Source of the DNA: Clostridiales bacterium
GTDB lineage: Bacteria; Bacillota; Clostridia; Oscillospirales; CAG-272
Assembly (NCBI GenBank): GCA_012800735.1
Contig: JAAZIU010000001.1
Location: 1 to 62,482, forward strand
Length of the DNA: 62,482 bases
Direction: 5' to 3'
The notes under the pieces are model-generated. The model had not been told where the DNA came from. It was given only the letters and a program-made list of their open reading frames with translations, and did no database searches. Made by a program: the position numbers and the translations under genes. Below are positions 41,986-50,418 of this stretch, piece after piece (position 1 is the first letter of the stretch; each line of letters begins with the position of its first letter).

Positions 41986-43470
41986 ATGATTAATATGATT
42001 AATAAGAAACTTATCGCAATTTTTCTGGCTGCAATAGTCCTTATCTCGCCGCTTATCTCTGCCTGCGGAGAAAAAGCGGACACCCCTGCGCCGGGGCAGC
42101 AGACCGAAGATCCGGCATCAGCCGAGACTACCGAAGAGGCGGAAACGGAAATTCCCGACAGTCTGCCCGAAAAAGATTACGGCGGGTATGTATTCCGCGA
42201 GCTGATGACGACTGATACCGAAACGATCAACACTTATATACCCGAAGAAGAAAACGGAGAGGTACTGAACGACGCCATTTATCGGCGCAATCAGCAGGTT
42301 TCCGAACGCTTCAATGTCGAATTCCAGGTAGTCCCGGGCGGCGCCGGCCTTGACAAGCTTAACGGACTTGCGAAAAAGGCGATTATGGCGGGCAGCGACG
42401 ATTTCGATATCTCTTTCGAGCATGTCATCTACGGCCCGAACAGCACCCTCGAAGGGCTGTATATGAACCTCTTTGACCTGCCGTATCTTGATTTTTCAAA
42501 GCCGTGGTGGCCGGCAAATACCGTCGATGAGCTGTCTTTAAACGGCAAAATCTTCCTCGGCTCCGGCAACATCGCCCCGACGGCGATCGACGGCTCCAAA
42601 GTAATAGTCGTAAACAAAGACAAGGTAGTTGACCTCGGTATGGAAGTTCCGTACCAAAAGACGCTTGACGGTCTTTGGACGATGGACGCGCTTATAGGAA
42701 TGACCGCCGGAGTATATGACGACCTTAACGGCAACGGCGAGCGTGACTTCGAAGATTTCTACGGCTACACCACCCAGCCGCATCAGAACGGTTTTATTGT
42801 CAGCTGCGACTGTTCGGTGCTTAAAAAGACCGACGGCGGCGGACTTGAAATCGACGCATACGGCGAAAAAATGGTCTGGCTCGTCGAAACGCTTTATGAC
42901 TGGTATTATGAATCCGGCGACTGCTGGATCACTTCGACAGATCAGAAAAACCCGGAAAGCTTTATAAACTCCTTCAACCAGGGACATTCGCTCTTCTCGT
43001 TTGCTAAAATAGATAATGTTCGTATAATATTCCGCTACGGCGATATCAATTACGGAATCCTTCCGTTGCCGAAAGCGGACGAAAAGCAGGATACCTACCG
43101 GACTTTCGCGCACGATACCTTCATGTGCGTTCCGGTTACGACAACCGATGTTGAGCGTACATCCGTCATAGTCGAAGCGCTGTCTGCCGAGGGCTACAAG
43201 CAGGTCACTCCCGTCTTTTACGAGATTGTCCTGAAGGAAAAACTGGCGTATGACGCAGAGACCATCAAGATGCTCGAAATCATAAACGACACCCGCGCTA
43301 TCAGCTTCGCGTATGTATACGACAACTGGGAAGGATACGGACATCTGTTCTCCGCGATATTCTCATGGGATAAAAAGGGCAAGAGGGACTACACTTCGTT
43401 CTATGAGTCCCGCCTTAAGAGCGCCGAGAAACGCGCCGCCAAGATAGTCGCAGGCTTTGCCGACGGCTGA
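41986..43470 (+). CDS. Extracellular solute-binding lipoprotein with EF-hand-like loop
   Basis: The 494-residue protein starts at the ATG at 41986 (TGGAGGG eight bases upstream) with a lipoprotein signal peptide, lipobox I-S-A-C near residue 25, and a Thr/Glu-rich linker. The body is related to the lipoprotein at 27039-28502: D-A-I-Y-R-R-N-x-x-V-S-E-R-F-N-V near residue 100, P-W-W near 175, and the calcium-type loop D-L-N-G-N-G-x-x-D-F-E-D at about 245-257. No permease gene is adjacent and a strong terminator follows. The next genes on the other strand encode PHP-domain hydrolases. Ligand unknown, probably a carbohydrate. Confidence 0.82.
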   Translation: MINMINKKLIAIFLAAIVLISPLISACGEKADTPAPGQQTEDPASAETTEEAETEIPDSLPEKDYGGYVFRELMTTDTETINTYIPEEENGEVLNDAIYRRNQQVSERFNVEFQVVPGGAGLDKLNGLAKKAIMAGSDDFDISFEHVIYGPNSTLEGLYMNLFDLPYLDFSKPWWPANTVDELSLNGKIFLGSGNIAPTAIDGSKVIVVNKDKVVDLGMEVPYQKTLDGLWTMDALIGMTAGVYDDLNGNGERDFEDFYGYTTQPHQNGFIVSCDCSVLKKTDGGGLEIDAYGEKMVWLVETLYDWYYESGDCWITSTDQKNPESFINSFNQGHSLFSFAKIDNVRIIFRYGDINYGILPLPKADEKQDTYRTFAHDTFMCVPVTTTDVERTSVIVEALSAEGYKQVTPVFYEIVLKEKLAYDAETIKMLEIINDTRAISFAYVYDNWEGYGHLFSAIFSWDKKGKRDYTSFYESRLKSAEKRAAKIVAGFADG

Positions 43471-43511
43471 TAACGGCAGAATAAACATCGGCAGCCAAGA
43501 CATCCGAAAAC

Positions 43512-43551
43512 AAAATCATCCGCATGCCACGAACATGCGGATGATTTTTTT
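43512..43551. terminator. Strong terminator after the lipoprotein gene, also facing the PHP gene
   Basis: A 15-bp perfect stem (43512-43526 with 43534-43548) with AAAA on the left and TTTTTTT on the right, so it can act on both strands. Confidence 0.9.
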
Positions 43552-43569
43552 ATATCCTGAATCTGTTAA

Positions 43570-44949
43570 TCAGAAGGAGATATATTTGTCGCGGCAGGCT
43601 ATGTAGTCCTTTTTGAGAACAGCTATTCTGTCGGCGAGCTCTTTCTTGCGATCGGGGCAGCGGGAAAGGGCGTATTCGGCCATCAGGCGGCCTTCCTCGG
43701 CGGCGTTGCCGGAGATGCCGGGCAATGCGAAGTAGTGACGGAGGACAAACCAGGCGTATTTTGTCAGGCGCAGCGAGCCGTGCAGCCGCTCTTCCGGCAT
43801 GGTGGCGTCGACTGCGACGGTAAATCCGCCTCTTATCGAGTCGAGAATCGCTTCGCGCTTGTTTTCCGGCGAGAAGGTAATCGTCCGGACAGCGTGGCTT
43901 ATCGGGCTGGTCGGATAAGAGCAGTGGGAGTCGGTTGAAGCGACTATCGGGAAGTCGATGCCTTTTGCGCGGATATCGTTCCAGCTTGCGATCTGGAATC
44001 CGTTCTGTTCGTAATAAACCTCTCCGCCGAGCAGCTCATAGGCGTCGAACGGATGCTGTGTAAGCATGTATTCGGTTATGTTTTCCGGAACCTGGAACAT
44101 ATCGGATATCCAGTAAGGATGGCAGTAAATTCCGACGCCTTCGGCTTTGCGGATGTGATTGAAAATCCAGACGCAGGCGGCGTAGGTGAACTTTTCGATA
44201 TCATCGGGTATGTTCAGAGTCGGGATAAGCGCGTTTACTTCCGCTTTGTATTCGTCGGCGGACATGACGGGCGGGCAGGGGAAGCCTTCAAAACTGCGGA
44301 ATTCTGCGCCTTCACCCTTTTCTTTATTCTGCGCGCTTTCGTCGAGCAGTCCGTTAATGCTGTATTTGCCGCCGAAATTGACGATGTGAATGTCGTTGTC
44401 GGGAAGGTGTATCTCTTCGCCCGGTATAATCTCAAGTCCGCAGTCGACGTCGCGGTAGAAATCAATCGCTTCAAGCGAGGGATAATATCTGCGGTGGTCG
44501 GTAATCGGAACATAGTCGTATCCGAATGCGCGGTAGTTTGCGCAGACGATTGCCGGATGCTCCGAGCCGTCCGAGTAGAAGGAGTGCATATGCTGGTCGC
44601 CGGTCAGCGGATAACGTCCGACAAGGTCGCCGTCAACGGCGTATACGGAAAGCTGGACTACCCTTTTTCCGTCCTTTACAATGCGGATAAAATATTCGCT
44701 TTCGAGCGGGAAATCATATTCAAAGGAAAATTCGTTGTTTTCGTCGGGAGAAGCGGTGACATCAAAGCGTCCTTTGCGTTCCGGATAGTCTCCGGGGCTG
44801 GCTTCGCTCAGCGGGCGAATCTGAATTGTGTATTCGCCCGGCTCAAACGGGCGGACCCACCGATGCGCGATATGGATTTTTGATTTGCGGCCGCAGGGGA
44901 TAATCTTCGGCCAGATGTCGTAGCGGTAAAGTTCGGGTCTGATAGTCAT
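43570..44949 (-). CDS. PHP-domain metallohydrolase (CehA/McbA type), copy 2 of a tandem duplication
   Basis: The 459-residue protein has an N-terminal beta region (about 1-110) and a PHP domain with metal-ligand motifs in order: G-D-Q-H-M-H-S near residue 117, P-I-T-D-H near 150, G-E-E-I-H near 178, Y-C-H-P-Y-W near 280 and S-T-D-S-H-C near 345. PHP enzymes cleave phosphoesters with two or three metals; CehA/McbA-type members also cleave carbamates. It has no signal peptide. The ATG at 44949 is preceded by AAAGGAG. By my count about 58 of 459 residues differ from the next gene, with no gaps. The reaction is unknown. Confidence 0.78.
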   Translation of the reverse strand: MTIRPELYRYDIWPKIIPCGRKSKIHIAHRWVRPFEPGEYTIQIRPLSEASPGDYPERKGRFDVTASPDENNEFSFEYDFPLESEYFIRIVKDGKRVVQLSVYAVDGDLVGRYPLTGDQHMHSFYSDGSEHPAIVCANYRAFGYDYVPITDHRRYYPSLEAIDFYRDVDCGLEIIPGEEIHLPDNDIHIVNFGGKYSINGLLDESAQNKEKGEGAEFRSFEGFPCPPVMSADEYKAEVNALIPTLNIPDDIEKFTYAACVWIFNHIRKAEGVGIYCHPYWISDMFQVPENITEYMLTQHPFDAYELLGGEVYYEQNGFQIASWNDIRAKGIDFPIVASTDSHCSYPTSPISHAVRTITFSPENKREAILDSIRGGFTVAVDATMPEERLHGSLRLTKYAWFVLRHYFALPGISGNAAEEGRLMAEYALSRCPDRKKELADRIAVLKKDYIACRDKYISF

Positions 44950-45010
44950 GTTAGAACTCCTTTATATAAAAATATCGGTTTCGATTAAAGCGGCAAACAG
45001 GATATATAAT

Positions 45011-46390
45011 TCAGAACGAAATATATTTGTCGCGCGCGGCGATAAAGTCCTTTTTGAGGACGGCTATCCTGTCGGCGAGTTCTTTTTTGCGGCTGGGGCA
45101 GCGGGAGAGGGCGTATTCCGCCATCAAACGGCCTTCTTCTGCGGCGTTGCCGGAGATGCAGGGCAGCGCTAAATAGTGACGGAGGATAAACCAGGCGTAT
45201 TTGACAAGGCGCAGCGAGCCGTGCAGCCGCTCTTCCGGCATGGTTGCGTCAACGGCGACTGTAAATCTGCCTCTTATCGAGTCGAGTATAGCTTCGCGTT
45301 TGTTTTCAGGCGAGAAGGTGATCGTTCTTGAAACGCGCGCTATCGGGCTGGTCGGATAAGAACAGTGCGAGTCGGTTGAACCGACGACCGGGAAATCAAT
45401 TCCCTTTGCGCGTACATCGTTCCAGCCTGCCACCTGGAATCCGTTCATCTCGTAAACCGTTTCTCCGCCGAGCAGCTCGTATGCATCGAACGGGTGCTGT
45501 GTCAGCATATATTCGGTTATATTTTCCGGTACCTGGTACATATCGGATATCCAGTAGGGATGGCAGAAAATGCCGATGCCTTCGGCCTGCCGAATTTTGT
45601 TGAATATCCAGACACAGGCGGCGTAAGTGAATTTCTCGATACCGTCGGGTATGTTCAGTGTCGGGATAAGCGCGTTTACTTCCGCTCTGTATTCGTCCGC
45701 CGTCATAACCGGCGGGCAGGGGAAGCCTTCAAAGCTGCGGAATTCGGCGTCTTCACCCTTTTCTCTTGTCTGCGGTCTGTCTCGGACTAGACCGTTTATG
45801 CTGAATTTACCGCCGAAATTGACGGTGTGAATGTCGTCGTCGGGAAGATGGACTTCTTCTCCCGGGATTATCTCAAGCCAGCAGTCGACATCGCGGTAAA
45901 AATCAATCGCTTCAAGCGAGGGATAATATCTTTCGTGGTCGGTTATCGCCATATAGTCGTAGCCGATTGCGCGGTAGTTTGCGCAGACGATGGCGGGGTG
46001 TTCCGAACCGTCGGAGTAGAAGGAGTGCATATGCTGGTCGCCGGTCAGAGGATAACGACCGATAAGGTCGCCCTCAACCGCGTAGACGGAAAGCTGAACC
46101 ACCCTTTTTCCGTCCTTTACGATTCGTATAAAATATTCGCTTTCAAGCGGGAAGTCGTATTCAAAGGAAAATTCGTTGTTTTCGTCGGGAGAAACGGTGA
46201 CATCGAAACGCCCTTTGCGGTCGGGATAAGTTCCCGGGCTGCCTTCGCTCAGCGCGCGAATCTGAATTGTGTAATCGCCCGGCGCAAAGGGGCGAATCCC
46301 CCGATGGGCGATATGGATTTTGGAAAGTCTGCCGCAGGGGATAATCTTCGGCCAGATATCGTAGTTATACAGTTCGGGTCTGATAGTCAT
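45011..46390 (-). CDS. PHP-domain metallohydrolase (CehA/McbA type), copy 1 of a tandem duplication
   Basis: This 459-residue protein has the same length and motif order as the gene at 43570-44949, with all visible metal ligands kept (H-x-H, I-T-D-H, G-E-E-V-H, C-H-P-Y-W, S-T-D-S-H). The differences cluster around residues 205-215 and near the second half of the active-site face, for example R to E after T-D-H and G to W after V-D-C, which could alter substrate choice. The spacers upstream of both copies share a TCGGTTTC...AGCGGCAA core, so the duplicated unit included the leader. It is upstream of the other copy by 61 bases; both are probably cotranscribed. Confidence 0.78.
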   Translation of the reverse strand: MTIRPELYNYDIWPKIIPCGRLSKIHIAHRGIRPFAPGDYTIQIRALSEGSPGTYPDRKGRFDVTVSPDENNEFSFEYDFPLESEYFIRIVKDGKRVVQLSVYAVEGDLIGRYPLTGDQHMHSFYSDGSEHPAIVCANYRAIGYDYMAITDHERYYPSLEAIDFYRDVDCWLEIIPGEEVHLPDDDIHTVNFGGKFSINGLVRDRPQTREKGEDAEFRSFEGFPCPPVMTADEYRAEVNALIPTLNIPDGIEKFTYAACVWIFNKIRQAEGIGIFCHPYWISDMYQVPENITEYMLTQHPFDAYELLGGETVYEMNGFQVAGWNDVRAKGIDFPVVGSTDSHCSYPTSPIARVSRTITFSPENKREAILDSIRGRFTVAVDATMPEERLHGSLRLVKYAWFILRHYLALPCISGNAAEEGRLMAEYALSRCPSRKKELADRIAVLKKDFIAARDKYISF

Positions 46391-46492
46391 ATTTATGTAC
46401 TCCTTAAAATAAAAAATCGGTTTCTATTGTTTATAGCGGCAAGAGGGAGAAGAAAAGCCATGCCGGCGGTTTTCTTCTCCCTTCGCTATATT

Positions 46493-48154
46493 CTATTTTG
46501 TCAATATCGATTCATCCCACACATCCGGCGCATCATAACCCATAAGGTTCAGCGCGGTAGCCGCGAGGTTGGAAAGCCCGAAGCTGCCTTCTTTAATCAT
46601 ATAGCTGTCTCTGCCAGTGTTGTCGTAGATTATGCAGGGGACGGGATTCAGAGTGTGGCTGGTCTTTGCGCTGAAGCTGCCGTCCTTGTTTTTCTTCGGC
46701 GCGCCGGTTTTTTTGTCAAGCTCAAGCATTTCATCGCTGTTGCCGTGGTCGGCGGTGATGATTGCGGCACCTTTAAGGGCGTCTATCACAGGCAAAAGAC
46801 GGGCAAGCTGCAGATCGAGCGCCTCAATCGCGATTTTCGTTGCCTGGAATGAGCCGGTATGCCCCACCATGTCGCCGTTGGGGTAGTTGACGCGGGCGAA
46901 GGCGTATTTTCCGGTTTTCAGCTCTTCGATAAGCCTATCGGTTATCTCGGCGCACTTCATCCAGGGACGCTGCTCAAACGGAATAACATCGGATGGTATC
47001 TCGATATAAGTTTCAAGCGCGTCGGAGAACTTTCCGGATCGGTTGCCGTTCCAGAAGTAGGTAACATGGCCGTATTTCTGAGTTTCCGAAATAGCAAGCT
47101 GGGTCTTTCCCGCGGCGGTGAGATATTCTCCCATCGTATTGGAAATTTCCGGCGGGTTGACGAGATATTTGTTCGGGATGTGAAGGTCGCCGTCGTATTC
47201 GAGCATTCCGGCGTATACCACCTTGGGATAACGGACGCGGTCGAACTTCGTAAAGTCGGCGTCGTCGAAAGCGCGGCTTATCTCGATTGCGCGGTCGCCG
47301 CGGAAGTTGAAGAATATTACCGAATCGCCGTCTTCGATTGTTCCGACCGGCTTGCCGTTTTCTGCTATGACAAACGGCGGCAGATCCTGGTCTATCGCGC
47401 GGGTTTCTTCCCGCAGCGTTTCGATTGCGGCGCGGGCGGAGTCAAACATCCGCTCCTCGCCTAAAACATGGGTTTTCCAGCCAAGCTCGACCATGCCCCA
47501 GTTCGCCTCGTAGCGGTCCATCGTTATCTTCATGCGGCCGCCGCCGGAAGCTATCCGGGCGTCGAAGCCGGATGAGTTAAGCGAAGCGAGGAATTCTTCA
47601 AACGGGTCTACATACTCAAGCGCCGAAGTCTCCCCGACGTCGCGTCCGTCGAGCAGGATGTGAACTCTGACTTTCTTTGTCCCTTCTTTCTTTGCCTGCG
47701 CGATCATCGCCTTAAGGTGGTCGATGTGCGAATGGACGTTGCCGTCCGAGAAAAGGCCGATGAAATGAAGGGAGGAGTTGTTTTTGACGACATTTGAGAC
47801 AAGCTCTTTCCAGCTTTCCGATTCGAACATTTTGCCGGAATCAATCGACTGCGAAACCAGCTTCGCGCCCTGGGCGAAGACCTGTCCCGCGCCCAAAGCG
47901 TTGTGCCCGACCTCCGAGTTGCCCATATCGTCGTCGGAGGGCAGACCGACGGCGGTTCCGTGAGCCTTTATCGAGGTCCACGGATATTCGGAAAAAAGAC
48001 GGTCAAGGGTTGGCTTATAAGCCGACGCAAAAGCGTTCCCCGGACCGTCCGGCGCCAGCCCGACACCGTCCATCACGACGGTAAGCACCGGACCTTCAAC
48101 GCCTTGAAAAACCAAGCTCTTTTTGAGAGTTTTCATCTGAACATCTATCTCCAT
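46493..48154 (-). CDS. gpmI: 2,3-bisphosphoglycerate-independent phosphoglycerate mutase
   Basis: The 553-residue enzyme interconverts 3- and 2-phosphoglycerate in glycolysis. The catalytic serine lies in G-N-S-E-V-G-H-N near residue 78; metal ligands are in V-V-M-D-G-V-G near 28, in D-R-Y-x-x-N-W near 212 and in T-A-D-H-G-N-S-D-E-M near 473. At 553 residues it is of the longer subtype seen in spirochaetes, plants and some clostridia rather than the 510-residue Bacillus form. The ATG at 48154 has a poor ribosome-binding site; a second ATG at 48136 (MKTLKKSL) is possible. It stands alone, divergent from uvrB. Confidence 0.93.
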   Translation of the reverse strand: MEIDVQMKTLKKSLVFQGVEGPVLTVVMDGVGLAPDGPGNAFASAYKPTLDRLFSEYPWTSIKAHGTAVGLPSDDDMGNSEVGHNALGAGQVFAQGAKLVSQSIDSGKMFESESWKELVSNVVKNNSSLHFIGLFSDGNVHSHIDHLKAMIAQAKKEGTKKVRVHILLDGRDVGETSALEYVDPFEEFLASLNSSGFDARIASGGGRMKITMDRYEANWGMVELGWKTHVLGEERMFDSARAAIETLREETRAIDQDLPPFVIAENGKPVGTIEDGDSVIFFNFRGDRAIEISRAFDDADFTKFDRVRYPKVVYAGMLEYDGDLHIPNKYLVNPPEISNTMGEYLTAAGKTQLAISETQKYGHVTYFWNGNRSGKFSDALETYIEIPSDVIPFEQRPWMKCAEITDRLIEELKTGKYAFARVNYPNGDMVGHTGSFQATKIAIEALDLQLARLLPVIDALKGAAIITADHGNSDEMLELDKKTGAPKKNKDGSFSAKTSHTLNPVPCIIYDNTGRDSYMIKEGSFGLSNLAATALNLMGYDAPDVWDESILTK

Positions 48155-48286
48155 TCCGTTTATTCTTTTATCAGGATAATTATACCATTAATTTGTGAAC
48201 AATATCATATTGATGGTGTATACTTTTAACAAAGCCTTTTTTGCGGGGCGTTCATCCGCCATTATTCCAAAGGTAACAAATAGCGG

Positions 48287-48316
48287 TTGAAATAGACAGA
48301 GGTTTAATGGTATAAT
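48287..48316 (+). promoter_or_regulatory. Promoter of uvrB
   Basis: TTGAAA (48287-48292), an 18-base spacer and TATAAT (48311-48316), 66 bases before the ATG. I looked for a LexA box (GAAC-N4-GTTC) here and found none. Confidence 0.7.
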
Positions 48317-48381
48317 ATAATGATTAATTTTTTGCAAAAAAACAGATATGTCTTTTATATACGGTTACGGGAGGTGATAAG

Positions 48382-50385
48382 ATGCGTTCGTATGACGGAA
48401 AATTCCAGCTCGTCTCGGATATGACTCCGAAGGGCGATCAGCCGCAAGCGATAGAGAAGCTGTCGCAGGGGATTGAAAACGGTCTCCGCAGCCAGACGCT
48501 TAAAGGGGTAACCGGTTCCGGCAAGACTTTTACGATGGCGAATATCATTCAGCGGATACAAAAGCCGACTCTGGTACTGTCGCACAACAAGACCCTCGCG
48601 GCGCAGCTCTGCTCGGAATTCCGCGAGTTCTTCCCGCATAACGCGGTCGAATATTTCGTTTCTTATTACGACTACTATCAGCCGGAAGCGTATATCCCCG
48701 GAAAAGACGTCTATATCGAGAAGGACGCCCTTATAAACGACGAGATAGACAAACTCCGCCACAGCGCCACCTCCGCGCTTTTCGAGCGGCGAGACATCAT
48801 CATCGTCAGCTCCGTCTCCTGCATCTATTCTCTCGGCGACCCGGAAGAATATGAGAAACTTACCGTCGCTGTCCGCCCGGAAATGACTCTGGAACGCAAC
48901 GATTTTATCAGAAAGCTCGTCGCGATAAACTACGAGCGAAACGATCTTAACTTTGTCCGCGACAAATTCCGCGTCAGGGGAGACACGGTGGAGGTTTTCC
49001 CTGCGTCCAGTACCGACCGCGGCATCCGCGTTGAGTTTTTCGGCGACGAGATTGAGCGGGTTTCGGAATTTGACACGCTCACCGGCAATGTCACTCGAAA
49101 TCTTGTTTTCGCCGCCATCTTCCCCGCATCGCACTATACCGTCGGCGAAGATACGCGGGAAAAAGCGCTTGATGAAATAGAACGCGAGATGATAGAACGG
49201 GTTGAGTTCTTCAAATCGCAAAACAAGCTTCTCGAAGCCCAGCGCATCGAAGAGCGTACCAAATACGACCTTGAAATGCTGCGTGAGATCGGCTTCTGCT
49301 CCGGCATCGAAAACTACTCAAGGGTAATGAGCGGCAGGGCGCCGGGTTCGACGCCGTATACCCTGCTTGACTATTTCCCATCCGATTTCCTGCTTTTCGT
49401 CGACGAGTCGCATGTCACCCTTCCCCAGGTGCGGGGGATGTCGGGCGGAGATTTTGCAAGAAAGAAGAATCTTATAGACTTCGGCTTCCGCCTGCCATCC
49501 GCCTACGACAACCGACCGCTCCGTTTCGAGGAGTTTGAAACCAAGATAAATCAGGCGATATTCGTCTCCGCCACGCCGGGCGAATATGAAAAGGAAAACT
49601 CGGCGCAGACGGTAGAGCAGATAATCCGCCCGACCGGACTTCTCGACCCGGAGGTTGAAGTCAGACCGATCGAGGGACAGGTAGATGACCTGATAAGCGA
49701 AATCCGCGCCCGTTCCGCTCGCTCCGAGCGCGTCCTTGTTACCACTCTTACCAAGAAGATGGCGGAGGATCTTACCGAATTTCTTGAAGAAAACGGTATA
49801 AAGGTGAAATATCTTCACCACGAGATCGAAACCATAGAGCGGCAGGAGATAATCCGCGATCTGCGGCTTGGCATCTTCGACGCTATCGTCGGTATAAACC
49901 TGCTTCGCGAAGGACTTGACATGCCGGAGGTTTCTCTCGTCGCCATCCTCGACGCCGACAAAGAGGGGATGCTCCGCTCGGAAACCTCTCTTATCCAGAC
50001 GATAGGCCGCGCCGCAAGACATATAAACGGCAAAGTTATAATGTACGCCGATACCGTCACCCGCAGCATGAAGACCGCGATAGACGAAACCAACCGCCGC
50101 CGCTTCATTCAGAATGCTTTTAACGAAGAGAACGACATAACCCCCGAATCGGTAGTCAAAGCCGTCCGCGATACCATCGGCATCGCCGAAGAAGACGAAG
50201 ACCCGACGATGCGCCGGCTCGGTTCAAAGGATCGCCGCAAACCAAAGGAAAAACTCACTGCGGACGAAAAAGACAAGCTGACGGCTCAGCTGACTTCGGA
50301 GATGAAAGCCGCCGCAAAGCGTCTCGATTTCGAAACCGCCGCCGCCCTGCGCGACAGAATAGCCGAAATAAACCGCGCAGACTGA
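48382..50385 (+). CDS. uvrB: UvrABC system protein B
   Basis: The 667-residue helicase-like subunit verifies DNA damage after loading by UvrA and then recruits UvrC. Motifs: Walker [10 protein letters not shown] near residue 39, the beta-hairpin region [10 protein letters not shown] near 92-105, D-E-S-H near 338, and helicase motif [10 protein letters not shown] near 540. The C-terminal UVR motif (about 628-665) that contacts UvrC is present. GGAGGTGA lies before the ATG. uvrA follows after 33 bases; no uvrC is in the window. Confidence 0.97.
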   Translation: MRSYDGKFQLVSDMTPKGDQPQAIEKLSQGIENGLRSQTLKGVTGSGKTFTMANIIQRIQKPTLVLSHNKTLAAQLCSEFREFFPHNAVEYFVSYYDYYQPEAYIPGKDVYIEKDALINDEIDKLRHSATSALFERRDIIIVSSVSCIYSLGDPEEYEKLTVAVRPEMTLERNDFIRKLVAINYERNDLNFVRDKFRVRGDTVEVFPASSTDRGIRVEFFGDEIERVSEFDTLTGNVTRNLVFAAIFPASHYTVGEDTREKALDEIEREMIERVEFFKSQNKLLEAQRIEERTKYDLEMLREIGFCSGIENYSRVMSGRAPGSTPYTLLDYFPSDFLLFVDESHVTLPQVRGMSGGDFARKKNLIDFGFRLPSAYDNRPLRFEEFETKINQAIFVSATPGEYEKENSAQTVEQIIRPTGLLDPEVEVRPIEGQVDDLISEIRARSARSERVLVTTLTKKMAEDLTEFLEENGIKVKYLHHEIETIERQEIIRDLRLGIFDAIVGINLLREGLDMPEVSLVAILDADKEGMLRSETSLIQTIGRAARHINGKVIMYADTVTRSMKTAIDETNRRRFIQNAFNEENDITPESVVKAVRDTIGIAEEDEDPTMRRLGSKDRRKPKEKLTADEKDKLTAQLTSEMKAAAKRLDFETAAALRDRIAEINRAD

Positions 50386-50418
50386 TACCTTATAATTTTT
50401 GGAAATATACAGAAAAAT

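Larger units (their letters stand above)
43570..46440 (-). repeat. Tandem duplication of about 1.44 kb
   Basis: Two adjacent copies (43570 to about 45000, and 45011 to about 46440) each hold a 1380-base gene plus its short leader. Identity is high along the whole length at the DNA level, including silent positions, which suggests a fairly recent event. Confidence 0.8.

Noticed and set aside
42538..43344. 268-codon minus-strand frame opposite the lipoprotein gene
   Set aside because: The plus strand encodes a lipoprotein with a signal peptide and a homologue in the window; the antisense frame has no recognisable product.
45827..46852. 341-codon plus-strand frame opposite the PHP gene and the gpmI end
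   Set aside because: It runs across two well-supported minus-strand genes and the spacer between them; long frames opposite GC-rich genes are common here.
48160..48381. LexA/SOS box before uvrB
   Set aside because: I looked for GAAC-N4-GTTC or CGAAC-type sites and found no match.
48355..49221. 288-codon minus-strand frame opposite uvrB
   Set aside because: uvrB is unambiguous, and this frame is its shadow.
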